Shown here piece after piece: positions 10,761 through 20,230 of a stretch of 64,000 nt of DNA. The stretch comes from an uncultured Lachnospiraceae bacterium (lineage in GTDB: Bacteria > Bacillota > Clostridia > Lachnospirales > Lachnospiraceae): assembly GCA_947175055.1 (NCBI GenBank), contig CAMWLJ010000004.1:1-64000 (forward strand). The letters run 5' to 3'. The notes below the pieces were generated by a model. The model was not told the origin of the DNA, ran no database searches, and saw only the letters and a list, made by a program, of their open reading frames with translations. Positions within the stretch are counted from its first letter, which is position 1, and each line of letters opens with the position of its first letter. The translations under genes were made by a program, and so were the position numbers.

Positions 10761-11675
10761 CTACTCACCTTCCTGCATATCCGGCATCCCATCCGCCGTC
10801 AGGCCTCTTTTCTTCAGCCGGATACGCACCGCAAGATCGGCGATCAAAGCTGCCACAAAAAGTACGGCGGCCAGCACCTGCGATACGGCTATCGTTGTGT
10901 GCGGAATGAAAAGGGTGTCTGTCCTGATCCCCTCGATCCAGGCTCTGCCAAGTCCATAGCCGCCAAGATACAAAAGCCACATTTCTCCCTGGAATTTCTT
11001 GTGCTGCCGATACACCAGCATAAAAAGAAGAAGCGCAAGATTCCACAACCCTTCATATAGGAAAGTAGGGTGTACCTGGATGTAATTGGTACCCTCTATA
11101 ATATGGCTGGCGATACTCTCGGAGATATCACTGCTTCTGACCGCATCGATGGGCAGCCGCATGGCCAGCAGGCTGTCTGTATACTCACCGAACACTTCCC
11201 GGTTCATGAAGTTCCCCCATCGTCCGATGATCTGCCCGAGCACCAAAGCCGGCACACAGATATCCGCGATCTGTAAAAACTTCTGCTTCTTCACCCTGCA
11301 ATACACCCACAGCGTGATAAAAGCCGCGATCACCGCGCCGTAAATGGCCAATCCGCCTTTGCGCGTGTTAAAGATGCTGAGCAGATCGTCCTGATAAAGA
11401 TCCCAACGGAAGATGACATAGTAAATCCTCGCTCCGATGATGGAAAAAATGATCGCATAGATCGCAAAATCCCAGATCAGATCCGGATTCAACTGCTCTT
11501 TCTTCGCAATGTGCGCCGCCAGCAGGATCCCACAAAAGATACCCAGACCGATGATCACCCCATAGAAAGCGATACTAAACCCGAAGATGCTAAAACTCCG
11601 CGGCACATTCCTTAAATAAATTCCAAGATGCGGAAACGCAACGTCCGCCACATCCATGATATCCTGCATAATCAA
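10761..11675 (-). CDS. lgt: Prolipoprotein diacylglyceryl transferase
   Basis: GQIIGRWGNFMNREVFG signature; HPTFLYEGLWNL; multi-TM. Confidence 0.95.
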   Translation of the reverse strand: MIMQDIMDVADVAFPHLGIYLRNVPRSFSIFGFSIAFYGVIIGLGIFCGILLAAHIAKKEQLNPDLIWDFAIYAIIFSIIGARIYYVIFRWDLYQDDLLSIFNTRKGGLAIYGAVIAAFITLWVYCRVKKQKFLQIADICVPALVLGQIIGRWGNFMNREVFGEYTDSLLAMRLPIDAVRSSDISESIASHIIEGTNYIQVHPTFLYEGLWNLALLLFMLVYRQHKKFQGEMWLLYLGGYGLGRAWIEGIRTDTLFIPHTTIAVSQVLAAVLFVAALIADLAVRIRLKKRGLTADGMPDMQEGE

Positions 11676-11919
11676 CCTGACTCCTTCCCTGCATGCAACT
11701 TATGCTGCATCGGCTCCAAAAGGCCGCGCTAACCTCCATGTCGCGTCTCCGCACCGACACAAAATCTGAAAACAAACAAGTTTGTCTGGGAGAATGCCCG
11801 TTTTCTGGGCATTCTCTTGTGTGAGATGAAGTTGCAAGGCAACTTCTAGTACTTCTAAGTCAGCTTTGCTGATTTTGCGATGCAGCCTTTGCTGCGAGTG
11901 ATTAGAAGTACTTCTCACA

Positions 11920-13017
11920 CTATACATTGAATCGGAACAGGATCACGTCTCCGTCCTGCACCACATACTCCTTGCCTTCCATACCTACCAGGCCCTTCTC
12001 TCTGGCAGCCGCAAGAGACCCCTGCTCCAGCAAGTCCTTATAGTTGACCACCTCTGCCTTGATAAAGCCCCGCTCAAAGTCCGTATGTATCTTACCCGCA
12101 GCCTGCGGAGCCTTCGTACCGATCTTGATCGTCCATGCTCTTGTCTCATCCTCCCCGGCCGTAAGGAAACTCATCAGGCCCAGGATATGATAGCTCGCCT
12201 TGATCAGCTTCTGCAGCCCAGACTCCGATAACCCCAGATCCTCCAGGAACATGGCCGTCTCTTCCTCATCCAGCTCAGCGATCTCCTGCTCGATCTGGGC
12301 ACAGATCACGAACACCTCGCTGTCATTTTCCGTCGCGAATTCCTTGACCCGCTTTACACCATCATTGCCGGCGCCGTCGTCTGCCAGGTCTTCCTCCGCC
12401 ACATTGGCCGCGAAGATTACCGGTTTATACGTCAACAAGTTGTAGGAAGCCAGAAGAGCTGCCTCGTCTTCATCCTCCGTCTCATAGCACTTCGCCAGCT
12501 GTCCGTTCTCCAGATGCTCTTTCAGCTTCTCCAAAAGGGCCGCCTCCTTGGCAAGCGTCTTGTCCATCTTGGCCGCCTTACCGGTCTTAGCGATCCTGCG
12601 TTCCAAGATCTCCAGATCCGAGAAGATCAATTCCAGATTAATCGTCTCAATATCCCGCATCGGATCGATGGCCCCGTCCACATGCACGATATTGCTGTCC
12701 TCAAAACAACGCACCACATGCACAATAGCATCCACTTCCCGGATATTGCTCAAGAACTGATTGCCCAGACCTTCCCCCTTCGATGCACCCTTTACAAGCC
12801 CGGCGATATCCACGAATTCGATGGTGGCAGGCGTCACCTTCTTCGACTGGTACATATCTCCCAGCAGCTTCAGTCTTTCATCCGGCACCGCCACAATGCC
12901 GATATTCGGGTCGATCGTGCAGAACGGATAATTGGCCGATTCCGCTCCCGCTTTCGTCAAAGAATTAAAAAGTGTGCTCTTACCCACATTTGGAAGTCCA
13001 ACGATGCCTAGTTTCAT
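11920..13017 (-). CDS. ychF: Redox-regulated Obg-like ATPase YchF
   Basis: MKLGIVGLPNVGKSTLFNSLT, TGS domain, ends VVQDGDVILFRFNV. Confidence 0.97.
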   Translation of the reverse strand: MKLGIVGLPNVGKSTLFNSLTKAGAESANYPFCTIDPNIGIVAVPDERLKLLGDMYQSKKVTPATIEFVDIAGLVKGASKGEGLGNQFLSNIREVDAIVHVVRCFEDSNIVHVDGAIDPMRDIETINLELIFSDLEILERRIAKTGKAAKMDKTLAKEAALLEKLKEHLENGQLAKCYETEDEDEAALLASYNLLTYKPVIFAANVAEEDLADDGAGNDGVKRVKEFATENDSEVFVICAQIEQEIAELDEEETAMFLEDLGLSESGLQKLIKASYHILGLMSFLTAGEDETRAWTIKIGTKAPQAAGKIHTDFERGFIKAEVVNYKDLLEQGSLAAAREKGLVGMEGKEYVVQDGDVILFRFNV

Positions 13018-13278
13018 TTTTCTATATATCCTCCTTAAAAACCTTGATTTTATGCGTTACCTGAGAATCTCTATTTTCTACTGTACCAATTCCGCACCAT
13101 TTTGGCGTTGAAATATGTAGCGATCTATCGTTATTTTTATGCAAACAGCCGTTATTTTTATAAACCATTCTAATCATTGAAAAAGAGTCCAACACGATTT
13201 TATATTATATCATGCCAGACTCTTTTTCATCAACAGTATTTTGAAAACTATTCAGCTAATGTCGGAATTTCCGGGTTC

Positions 13279-13614
13279 CTAATTATAATAAGAATTCCAG
13301 AGTGTCTGCATAGTCCCGGCCATATCATATCCCGCAATGCCATAATCATCCCACAGGGCCGCCACATTCACCCCTGAATATACATGACTGCTGCCGTAAA
13401 AAACTACATCCACGCTATCCTTATCCAATCGGTAAAATCCGTCCATTGACTGATTCCCGTCATAGTTAGCCCCCAAAACATATCCCAGTCTCATAAAGAC
13501 AAATAACGTTATTGAAGTGCTATACTGGTTCAAACACTCTGCTGTAAAATACATCAGAATATATGAGCCAGTACCTTCATTTAATTTGACGAATATAAGA
13601 AAGATCTGGAGCAC
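13279..13614 (-). pseudogene. Fragment of an SGNH/AlgJ-DltD-like surface hydrolase
   Basis: DSVDVVFYGSSHVYSGVNVAALWDDYGIAGYDM core then abrupt truncation; non-homologous N-terminal part. Confidence 0.55.
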
Positions 13615-13845
13615 CTAGCGTGCTGGATAACACCAAAGTGCCATTGATTTTTTCCGCCAAATTGTTTTAAAATGTCCATGTCAAAACCACTCCTTCACAT
13701 TTAAACTGGTGAGAACGCCTTGGGGGGGGGTTAGTAGTCACCGATTATTTTTCAGTAGTTATTATACTACATGATCAAGAAAGAGTGGTTTTGATTTTTT
13801 GTTAGGTTGCGGACGTAGTCTGCCGTATGATATAAGGAAAGTATA

Positions 13846-14064
13846 TCAATTGACTGGGAAAGATTCACTACGGTATGTTTTGTGTCGCTTACCAGCATTC
13901 CCAAGCCTCCCCTCACTGTTTCCAACAAAAATCTGATCAACGATATTATAAACGGAATTGATCAGGCTGATGACAATTGCAGGAAAAGAGTATCTCAGTA
14001 TAAGTTTCCCCGGCGAATCTTCTTCCAAAGGGTTTTTATATTGCATGATTTCCTGGCTTTCCAC
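13846..14064 (-). pseudogene. N-terminal fragment of a MATE efflux transporter
   Basis: MQYKNPLEEDSPGKLILRYSFPAIVISLINSVYNIVDQIFVGNSEGRLGNAG then truncated. Confidence 0.75.
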
Positions 14065-14152
14065 AATCCCTTCTCCCTTCTATACAACAGGTAACAGCCC
14101 AGCTGCAAACTGAACTGTTACCTGTCATTTACATAAGACCTTTGTCTCTTTC

Positions 14153-15030
14153 CTACTCTACAACACTCACCTGCGCTTTCGCCGTAAGTGTTCCGCCACT
14201 ATGCACAGTCACTGTGACAATACCGGCCTGAGCCGCCCGCACAACCGCCTGAGCCCTGCCATAATAAGTTGTATACGTTCCTGTTTCAAACCGCTCCTGC
14301 GTTCGAGGATTTGCACTGCCGAATGCCAACAGCGTACCATTCTCTACCGTAACTGTCACCGGCATATCGCTGTTTGCTTCCACCTTTCCGTTTTCCCCTG
14401 ATACGGACGGCAACATCCACATAAACAATCTCACCCTCTTTTACCGTAGTTTCCTCCGGTCTGACCGATAATCCGACCTTGCCTGCCGCTGATACCAGAC
14501 AGCTTCTTCCGCATTCTGCCCCGGTATTGTCATATGCTACTGCCTCCAGCATCCCAGGTTCATAAGGGATCTGCCAGGATGCCATGCAGCCTTCTGTCTC
14601 TTTTTTCCCAAAACTTTTACCGTTCAATAACAGTTCTGCTTGTACCGCATCGGAATACACTTCAACTGTCGCCATTTTTCCTTCACAGCCGCGCCATGAC
14701 CATACAGGAAGTGCATTGGTTCCCCGCCACACGGCTTTAATCAATTCACTTTCCTCCTGATTAACAGGCTGCACACCAATCATCGGCTGCTTTGCCTGAT
14801 GCCAAACTGCCTTTGCCAGCATAGCTTCCCCATTGGCATTGCCAAGTATATCAAAAGCCCCCGTATCGGCCAGCAACCACGGATAAGGCTTTTCAAACCC
14901 CATGGCATCCTTTGTATATGCCCATGCACCGATTCCGGCCTCGCCCAGATAATCCCATGCAGTCCACATAAAATCTCCGACCAGATAGGGGTATTGTTCC
15001 ACCATTGCCCAGTTTTTGGCTATATGCTGG
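14153..15030 (-). pseudogene. C-terminal part of a glycoside hydrolase family 2 (beta-galactosidase-like) enzyme, frameshifted
   Basis: Two overlapping ORFs (14286-15107 and 14153-14434) together encode GH2 C-terminal sequence; both ends truncated. Confidence 0.75.
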
Positions 15031-15475
15031 AAGCATGGAAGGGCGGCTTGCCGAATTAAAAGGACAGACTTCCACTTCCTTAAAGGAGTTGAAGGACACC
15101 GAAGCACGGCTCCGGCAGGTCAACGAGCAGATCCATTATACCGGACAGTACCTTGCCAATAAATCCGTGTACGCACAATTACAGAAATCTAAAAACAAAG
15201 CGCAGTTCCGACAGGAGAATTCCGCTAAGATTGCGCTGTATGAGGCTGCCCTGAAATTTTTAAAAGGAAAAGCTGACGGCGGGAAGCTCCCCACCCTGCA
15301 GACGCTGAAAGCGGAGAAGGGAAAACTGCTGGAAGAGAAAAAAGAAAGATTGGAAAAATATTATTCTTACCGTGGGCAGAAGAAAGAACTGGATACCGTC
15401 TGTGCCAATATCCATGCCGCACTGGGACTGGCAAATGACAGGCCTGTACAAAAACGTGAACGCGTGGAAAGGTGA
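15030..15475 (+). pseudogene. C-terminal fragment of a MobA/MobL-like relaxase
   Basis: Coiled-coil basic tail (LRQVNEQIHYTGQYLANKSVYAQLQKSKNKAQF...) typical of relaxase C-termini; fused at about 15030 to the oppositely oriented GH2 fragment. Confidence 0.5.
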
Positions 15476-15603
15476 TTTTTATTCTTTTACACTCAGGAAA
15501 AGGGGGTTGGCACCGCTTTACATATTTTCACTGTTGCAAAGTTTTAAAGAAGAACCTTTCCTTTCCACTGCATCTTATTTAGAAAGTAATTTCTCCCATA
15601 AAG

Positions 15604-15966
15604 CTATCTATTTCCTATTTCCAACGGAACAACCGCTAATGTCTTTCCCAATGGCGCTAATACCTTCAAAATCGTATCCAGCTGCGGACTGGTATTGCCT
15701 TTTTCCATTCTTGCAATAACAGGCTGTTTTACCCCGCTTAATTCCTCCAGCTTTTTTTGACTTATCCCCTTTTCCTGCCTCGCCTTTATCAGCTCCCCAA
15801 TAATAGACACCCGCAGCTCGCTTTCCGCTATCTCATCCGGCGTAAGAATACTTTCCATAAATTCCAGAACATTCCCGCCGACAGCGTCTGCTCCACGCTC
15901 ATTCAGATCGGCCAGATTCTCTTTCGTCTGTTTCACAGCTTGTGAATATTCTCTATTTGTCCTCAT
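15604..15966 (-). CDS. HigA-family antitoxin (XRE HTH)
   Basis: ISQKKLEELSGVKQPVIARMEKGNTSPQLDTILKVLAPLGKTLAVVPL. Confidence 0.85.
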   Translation of the reverse strand: MRTNREYSQAVKQTKENLADLNERGADAVGGNVLEFMESILTPDEIAESELRVSIIGELIKARQEKGISQKKLEELSGVKQPVIARMEKGNTSPQLDTILKVLAPLGKTLAVVPLEIGNR

Positions 15967-16317
15967 GATGTTTCCTCCCTTGATAATCAGCTAAATTTCG
16001 TTTTGCACGCTTTAATTCCTTCTGTGGAGTTTTTTGTGTCCGTTTCATAAAAACGTGTAATAGAACAAAACCGTTGCCGTCCCATGCGGCAAATAGGATT
16101 CTGTCTCTCAATGGACGCAGTTCCCATATATCCCCATCAATATGTTTTATATACGGTTCCCCTGCCCTTGTTCCATACACACTAAGGGTTTTTCATAATC
16201 CATGATTTTATTCAGCTTGATCCTGCTGTCCTTATCCTTCTTCGCAGCCAGCTTGGCAATATATTCTTTTACCGGCTCTTTGCCGTTCTTATCTCTATAA
16301 AAGTGGATCTCGTACAA
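15953..16317 (-). pseudogene. RelE/HigB-family toxin disrupted by a frameshift
   Basis: C-terminal [32 protein letters not shown] in one frame; N-terminal [43 protein letters not shown] in another; switch near an A/C run at about 16180-16200. Confidence 0.75.
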
Positions 16318-16362
16318 GTTTATTCTCCTCCTGCTGTAGATAAATTATACCTTAAAGTTATT

Positions 16363-16396
16363 AAAGAGTCAATAACTTAAGAGTTATTGACTCTTT
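16363..16396. promoter_or_regulatory. Perfect 15-bp inverted repeat (AAAGAGTCAATAACT-TAAG-AGTTATTGACTCTTT) upstream of the toxin-antitoxin pair
   Basis: Palindrome read directly; operator or terminator. Confidence 0.6.
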
Positions 16397-16482
16397 GTGT
16401 TGGCACTCCTTCTCCTAAATATTACCGCACCAATTCCTCACCATTTTAACATGGATAATAGAAATATTACGTAATCTTAACA

Positions 16483-17943
16483 CCACTTTACAACTTTTTA
16501 AAAGAAATGCCGTATGAGACACTTTAAGTGTATAATAAGTTTGCACACCAAAATACACGAAAGAAGTGATCTCATACGACAACCTTATTATACAACGACA
16601 AACACATAATTGGCAGGCTTTTTCGATATTTTTCTGTTTATTTTTCCACGTTTGCCGCCCCTACGGCTAAAAGCCTGTTTTTACTTGTATTAGCTATACT
16701 GGCGATGGAGTCCGCAGATTCCATCCGTTCCCTGTACAGACATTTTTTGTCCGGCATAACTACAAAATCGCTTAATGCTTTTTACTACGCCTGCTCTTAT
16801 GCAAAAGTAGACTGCTCTGTTTTTATGAATGTTACAGCAGGGCTGTCCCTGCGGCTGGTTCCGGCAGACCTGAGGTCACAGCCTCTCTTCCTGTGCATAG
16901 ATGACACCATGGTCTCAAAGTTCGGAAAGAAATTTGAGGATGTGTCAAAACTGTTTGACCATGCGGCGCATCATGGTTCCAATCACCTCAACGGGCACTG
17001 CTTTGTCAGCCTTATGCTGTGTATACCGATATGGAACCGGAACAGGATCTCTTACCTTGCCGTCCCGCTTGGGTATCGTATGTGGCAGAAGAAAGAATCA
17101 AAACTGGAGCTGGCCTCAGCCATGGTACGCCAGGTGATGCCGGAGTTTCATGCGCAGAAGAATGTCATCATCCTGTGTGACAGCTGGTATGTGAAGCAGA
17201 AGCTTGTGTCTGTCGTAGAGGAATATGAAAACCTTGATCTGATCGGCAAGGCAAGGGCAGATTCCGTTATCTATGATCTGGCACCTTTGCCCACAGGCAA
17301 AAAGGGCAGGCCGGCAAAACATGGCCGCCGTCTGTCAATAGACAGTGACTTTACCCTTTCCAGTGAAAAGGTGGGCGATCACTATACGGGATACTGCCGT
17401 GTGCTGACAAATATCTTCGGAGCACGGGAAGTTATGGCCTATGTAACCTGCACCGGGAAGGAAAATGGCACAAAAAGGCTGTTTTTCAGCACTATTTTCC
17501 CCGCGCAGCTGCAGATCTTTTGTGCATGGCAGGAGAAAGCGCCACTTAACCGGACGGGAAGCGGGTGGATGCCGTACATCCCCCTGTTCCTATATTCGTT
17601 CCGGTGGAACATAGAAGTAAGTTACTATGAGCAGAAATCTTTCTGGTCGTTATGCGCATACATGGTCCGCAGCCGGAAAGGGGTGGAAATGCTGGTGAAT
17701 CTCATCAATATCAGCTATTGCGCCATGAAACTGCTGCCTTATATGGAAAAAACATTGTCACAGTACAGGGGTGGCAGTGTACAGGAGTTCAGGTTTGCCC
17801 TTAGCGAGCAGATAAAGCGGCAGATATTTTATGTAAACTTGATGCAGAACATCGAAAGCCACATAAAATCAACAGCTCTTATCAAAGCCTTGCAAAGACT
17901 ATGTCTAAAAGAAACAGCTTAGCTTAAAAGTTGTAAAGTAGTG
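16483..17943 (+). mobile_element. Insertion sequence carrying a DDE transposase
   Basis: Imperfect terminal inverted repeats: left CACTTTACAACTTTTTAAA, right TTAAAAGTTGTAAAGTAGTG; transposase between. Confidence 0.75.
16705..17922 (+). CDS. DDE transposase (IS4/IS701-like), frame probably opens further upstream (about 16580)
   Basis: FLCIDDTMVSKFGKKFE, VIILCDSWYVKQKLV, NIEVSYYEQKSFW motifs. Confidence 0.8.
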   Translation: MESADSIRSLYRHFLSGITTKSLNAFYYACSYAKVDCSVFMNVTAGLSLRLVPADLRSQPLFLCIDDTMVSKFGKKFEDVSKLFDHAAHHGSNHLNGHCFVSLMLCIPIWNRNRISYLAVPLGYRMWQKKESKLELASAMVRQVMPEFHAQKNVIILCDSWYVKQKLVSVVEEYENLDLIGKARADSVIYDLAPLPTGKKGRPAKHGRRLSIDSDFTLSSEKVGDHYTGYCRVLTNIFGAREVMAYVTCTGKENGTKRLFFSTIFPAQLQIFCAWQEKAPLNRTGSGWMPYIPLFLYSFRWNIEVSYYEQKSFWSLCAYMVRSRKGVEMLVNLINISYCAMKLLPYMEKTLSQYRGGSVQEFRFALSEQIKRQIFYVNLMQNIESHIKSTALIKALQRLCLKETA

Positions 17944-18107
17944 AAGGAGTAATAAATTTTCCCTTTTTAAATGTATGTTCTGACAGTTTACTATGTTGCA
18001 TTTATTCACCCCACTTGATTACTTTTATTACAATTCTAACTTTCATATGTAGCATTCACACAAAAAGGCTATGTTATTTCAACTGACTTAACCTTTTCTT
18101 AATTATT

Positions 18108-18291
18108 ATTAAGGCTCAATTTACAGTTGCATTTCATTTTTACGTACCAATCACGTACCAATTCCACATAAAACTTTTTGAAGATATAAAGAATTACATA
18201 GAAATCAATTTTCCCTCAACCCTAGTATTTATCAACCTTTCAGCCATTTTATAGCGATATATGGATTTATATGAACAGCCCTGCAAATAAC
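18108..18291. repeat. ~185-bp direct repeat, copy 1 (left flank of dinD)
   Basis: ATTAAGGCTCAA...ACGTACCAATCACGTACCAATT...AAGATATAAAGAATTACATAGAAATCAA...CCTAGTATTTATCAACCTTT...AAATAAC; matches 19261-19448. Confidence 0.9.
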
Positions 18292-18331
18292 TTTTATCAC
18301 TATGTTTTTTCAAACTATTGTCGATAACACA

Positions 18332-19192
18332 TCATTCATCAAGCATTATCGTCCCTTTCTTCGCTTTCGCTCTTAATCTCGCCATCTGCTCTCTCTCAAT
18401 CTCCTGAATGCTTTTCTCTGGTTTTGGCAAATCCTCTGGCATCGTCCCTCCGATTTTTTCAATGGCAGTACGTACTTCTTTTCCGACATTATAATGTACG
18501 CTTGTCGCTGCATCAGCACCTTGTATGCTGTCCTTCCGCAGTTTCTCCTCTGTTTGTGAAATGCGGAACAAATTGGCGATAAGCTCTGTGCTTCCCATAT
18601 AATCAAGAATCTTCTGTCCTACTTGAAGTTCTTTCCTTGCATGAATGTCCTCTACATCCAGTCCACCATAAAGTCCCATATATCCGGCATTTTGAAAAAT
18701 TGCAAATTCCTCATTCGTAATCACTCCGGCGTCATGCGCCGTTTCCGTTAAAAGTTGATTCCATTGTTTGATGTCCCCACGAACAACAAAGCGTCTTCTA
18801 TCCTCATCCAACTGATTAAAATGATCGGCAACTTCCTGTCGATATGTCTGTATAGCGAAATAAGTCTGTCCTAAAGCAATTACTTCTTTTCTCGGATCTC
18901 CGTTTTGAACAATCAGATAACAGGCATATCTTGACAATTCATAATCTTTTATCGGCTTGTTCGTTGCCCCTGCATCTACGATTTTCCTGACCTCAGGAAA
19001 ATCGTCAGATACATTGTGTCCGCTGTTCTCGCATGCGATCATAGCACGCCCAATTACTTTGGAAAAATTTTCCCATTTAGAATATTCCAACGCATCCGAC
19101 AATTCTCTCGCACTCCAAAACTCCAATCCATCTTCTCTGATATGCTTAATATCCTCAAATTTCTTATATTCCTTTGCTTTCAATTCCGACAT
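18332..19192 (-). CDS. dinD: DNA damage-inducible protein D (DinD-like)
   Basis: FEDIKHIREDGLEFWSARELSDALEYSKWENF...TNKPIKDYELSRYACYLIVQNGDPRKEVIALGQTYFA. Confidence 0.9.
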   Translation of the reverse strand: MSELKAKEYKKFEDIKHIREDGLEFWSARELSDALEYSKWENFSKVIGRAMIACENSGHNVSDDFPEVRKIVDAGATNKPIKDYELSRYACYLIVQNGDPRKEVIALGQTYFAIQTYRQEVADHFNQLDEDRRRFVVRGDIKQWNQLLTETAHDAGVITNEEFAIFQNAGYMGLYGGLDVEDIHARKELQVGQKILDYMGSTELIANLFRISQTEEKLRKDSIQGADAATSVHYNVGKEVRTAIEKIGGTMPEDLPKPEKSIQEIEREQMARLRAKAKKGTIMLDE

Positions 19193-19214
19193 GCAATCAA
19201 CCCTCCAACATTAT

Positions 19215-19256
19215 GGAAAGGACAAGACATTCTCTCATGCCTTGTCCTTTTTTCTT
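19215..19256 (+). terminator. Hairpin terminator at the dinD 5' side
   Basis: AAAGGACAAGACATTCTCTCATGCCTTGTCCTTTTTT. Confidence 0.6.
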
Positions 19257-19260
19257 CGGT

Positions 19261-19448
19261 ATTAAGGCTCAACCTTCAGTTTCACATTTCATTTTCTACG
19301 TACCAATCACGTACCAATTTTCCATAAACTCTTATGAAGATATAAAGAATTACATAGAAATCAAATTGCCCTCACCCCTAGTATTTATCAACCTTTAAGC
19401 CATTTTATAGAGATACATGGATTTTCATGAAACAGCCTCGTAAATAAC
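19261..19448. repeat. ~185-bp direct repeat, copy 2 (right flank of dinD), running into the ychF-like core
   Basis: Homologous to 18108-18291; ends TAAATAACGATGCCTAGTTTCAT. Confidence 0.9.
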
Positions 19449-19463
19449 GATGCCTAGTTTCAT
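19446..19463. repeat. 18-bp attachment-core duplicate identical to the ychF 5' end (13000-13017)
   Basis: AACGATGCCTAGTTTCAT at both places. Confidence 0.8.
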
Positions 19464-19650
19464 AATTTATCATACCTATCCGAAAATCCTTTATTTTCAA
19501 GATTTTTCGCCTTTCTTATATTTTTACTACCCAAATCATACACAATTTTTATGGCACTTTCTATTCTTTCTGCCTCTTTAAACTTCTCATCCTCGGTCAC
19601 ATGAACCTAACGATCCATTGTGATACCAACATTAGAATGACTTATGATCA
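19462..19650 (-). pseudogene. C-terminus of a tyrosine recombinase with the presumed catalytic Tyr codon replaced by TAG
   Basis: Minus-strand translation MIISHSNVGITMDR*VHVTEDEKFKEAERIESAIKIVYDLGSKNIRKAKNLENKGFSDRYDKL*. Confidence 0.75.
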
Positions 19651-20230
19651 TCCTTCATCTGATTCAAAACATTCTTTATAGTTTCTGATCGTATTAAATC
19701 TTATGCCGTCACCTTTTATATTTTCAATCCAATAATTGAACCCTACCGTTACTGTCATATCCCCTGATGCATTAATCCCACCTTGTTCATCTTCAGCCAA
19801 ATGGCACAGAATGAATTTACAGCCTGCAAGGCGACTGAACGAGGCGATGCGACGGCATCGTCGGGTGAGGTAGGCGCGCAGATGGAAATTCAGGCAAGTC
19901 ATTTGACGAATGTGAACATATCAGTACACTGGTTCCTTACCCTTTAAATCTTTATCCATAAAATCAACGCCTTTCTGCTGTATTCCAACAAAAAGAGTCT
20001 GATACAAGCTAACATTATAACATATCATCTATCATTTTGGAATATTCAAACACTGGAAATTTTCAAATTTACTGTACTCTAAAATCATTAAAAAGGTCAA
20101 CAACCCTTCAGTTCTTGACCTTTCCTGTGTTGGATCTCTCTCAAGTATTACCGCACCAATTCCGATGCTAATCTGAACCATTCAAAATTTCAAATGTATT
20201 TTGAACCATTCGAGCCGTATGGTTCAGATA

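Noticed and set aside
13722-13730. Run of nine G residues as a phase-variable switch
   Set aside because: Intergenic within decayed sequence and not inside a recognisable gene or promoter; no functional support.
19648-19902. 84-aa minus-strand ORF
   Set aside because: No recognisable family and sits in degraded mobile-element sequence; cannot be supported as a gene.
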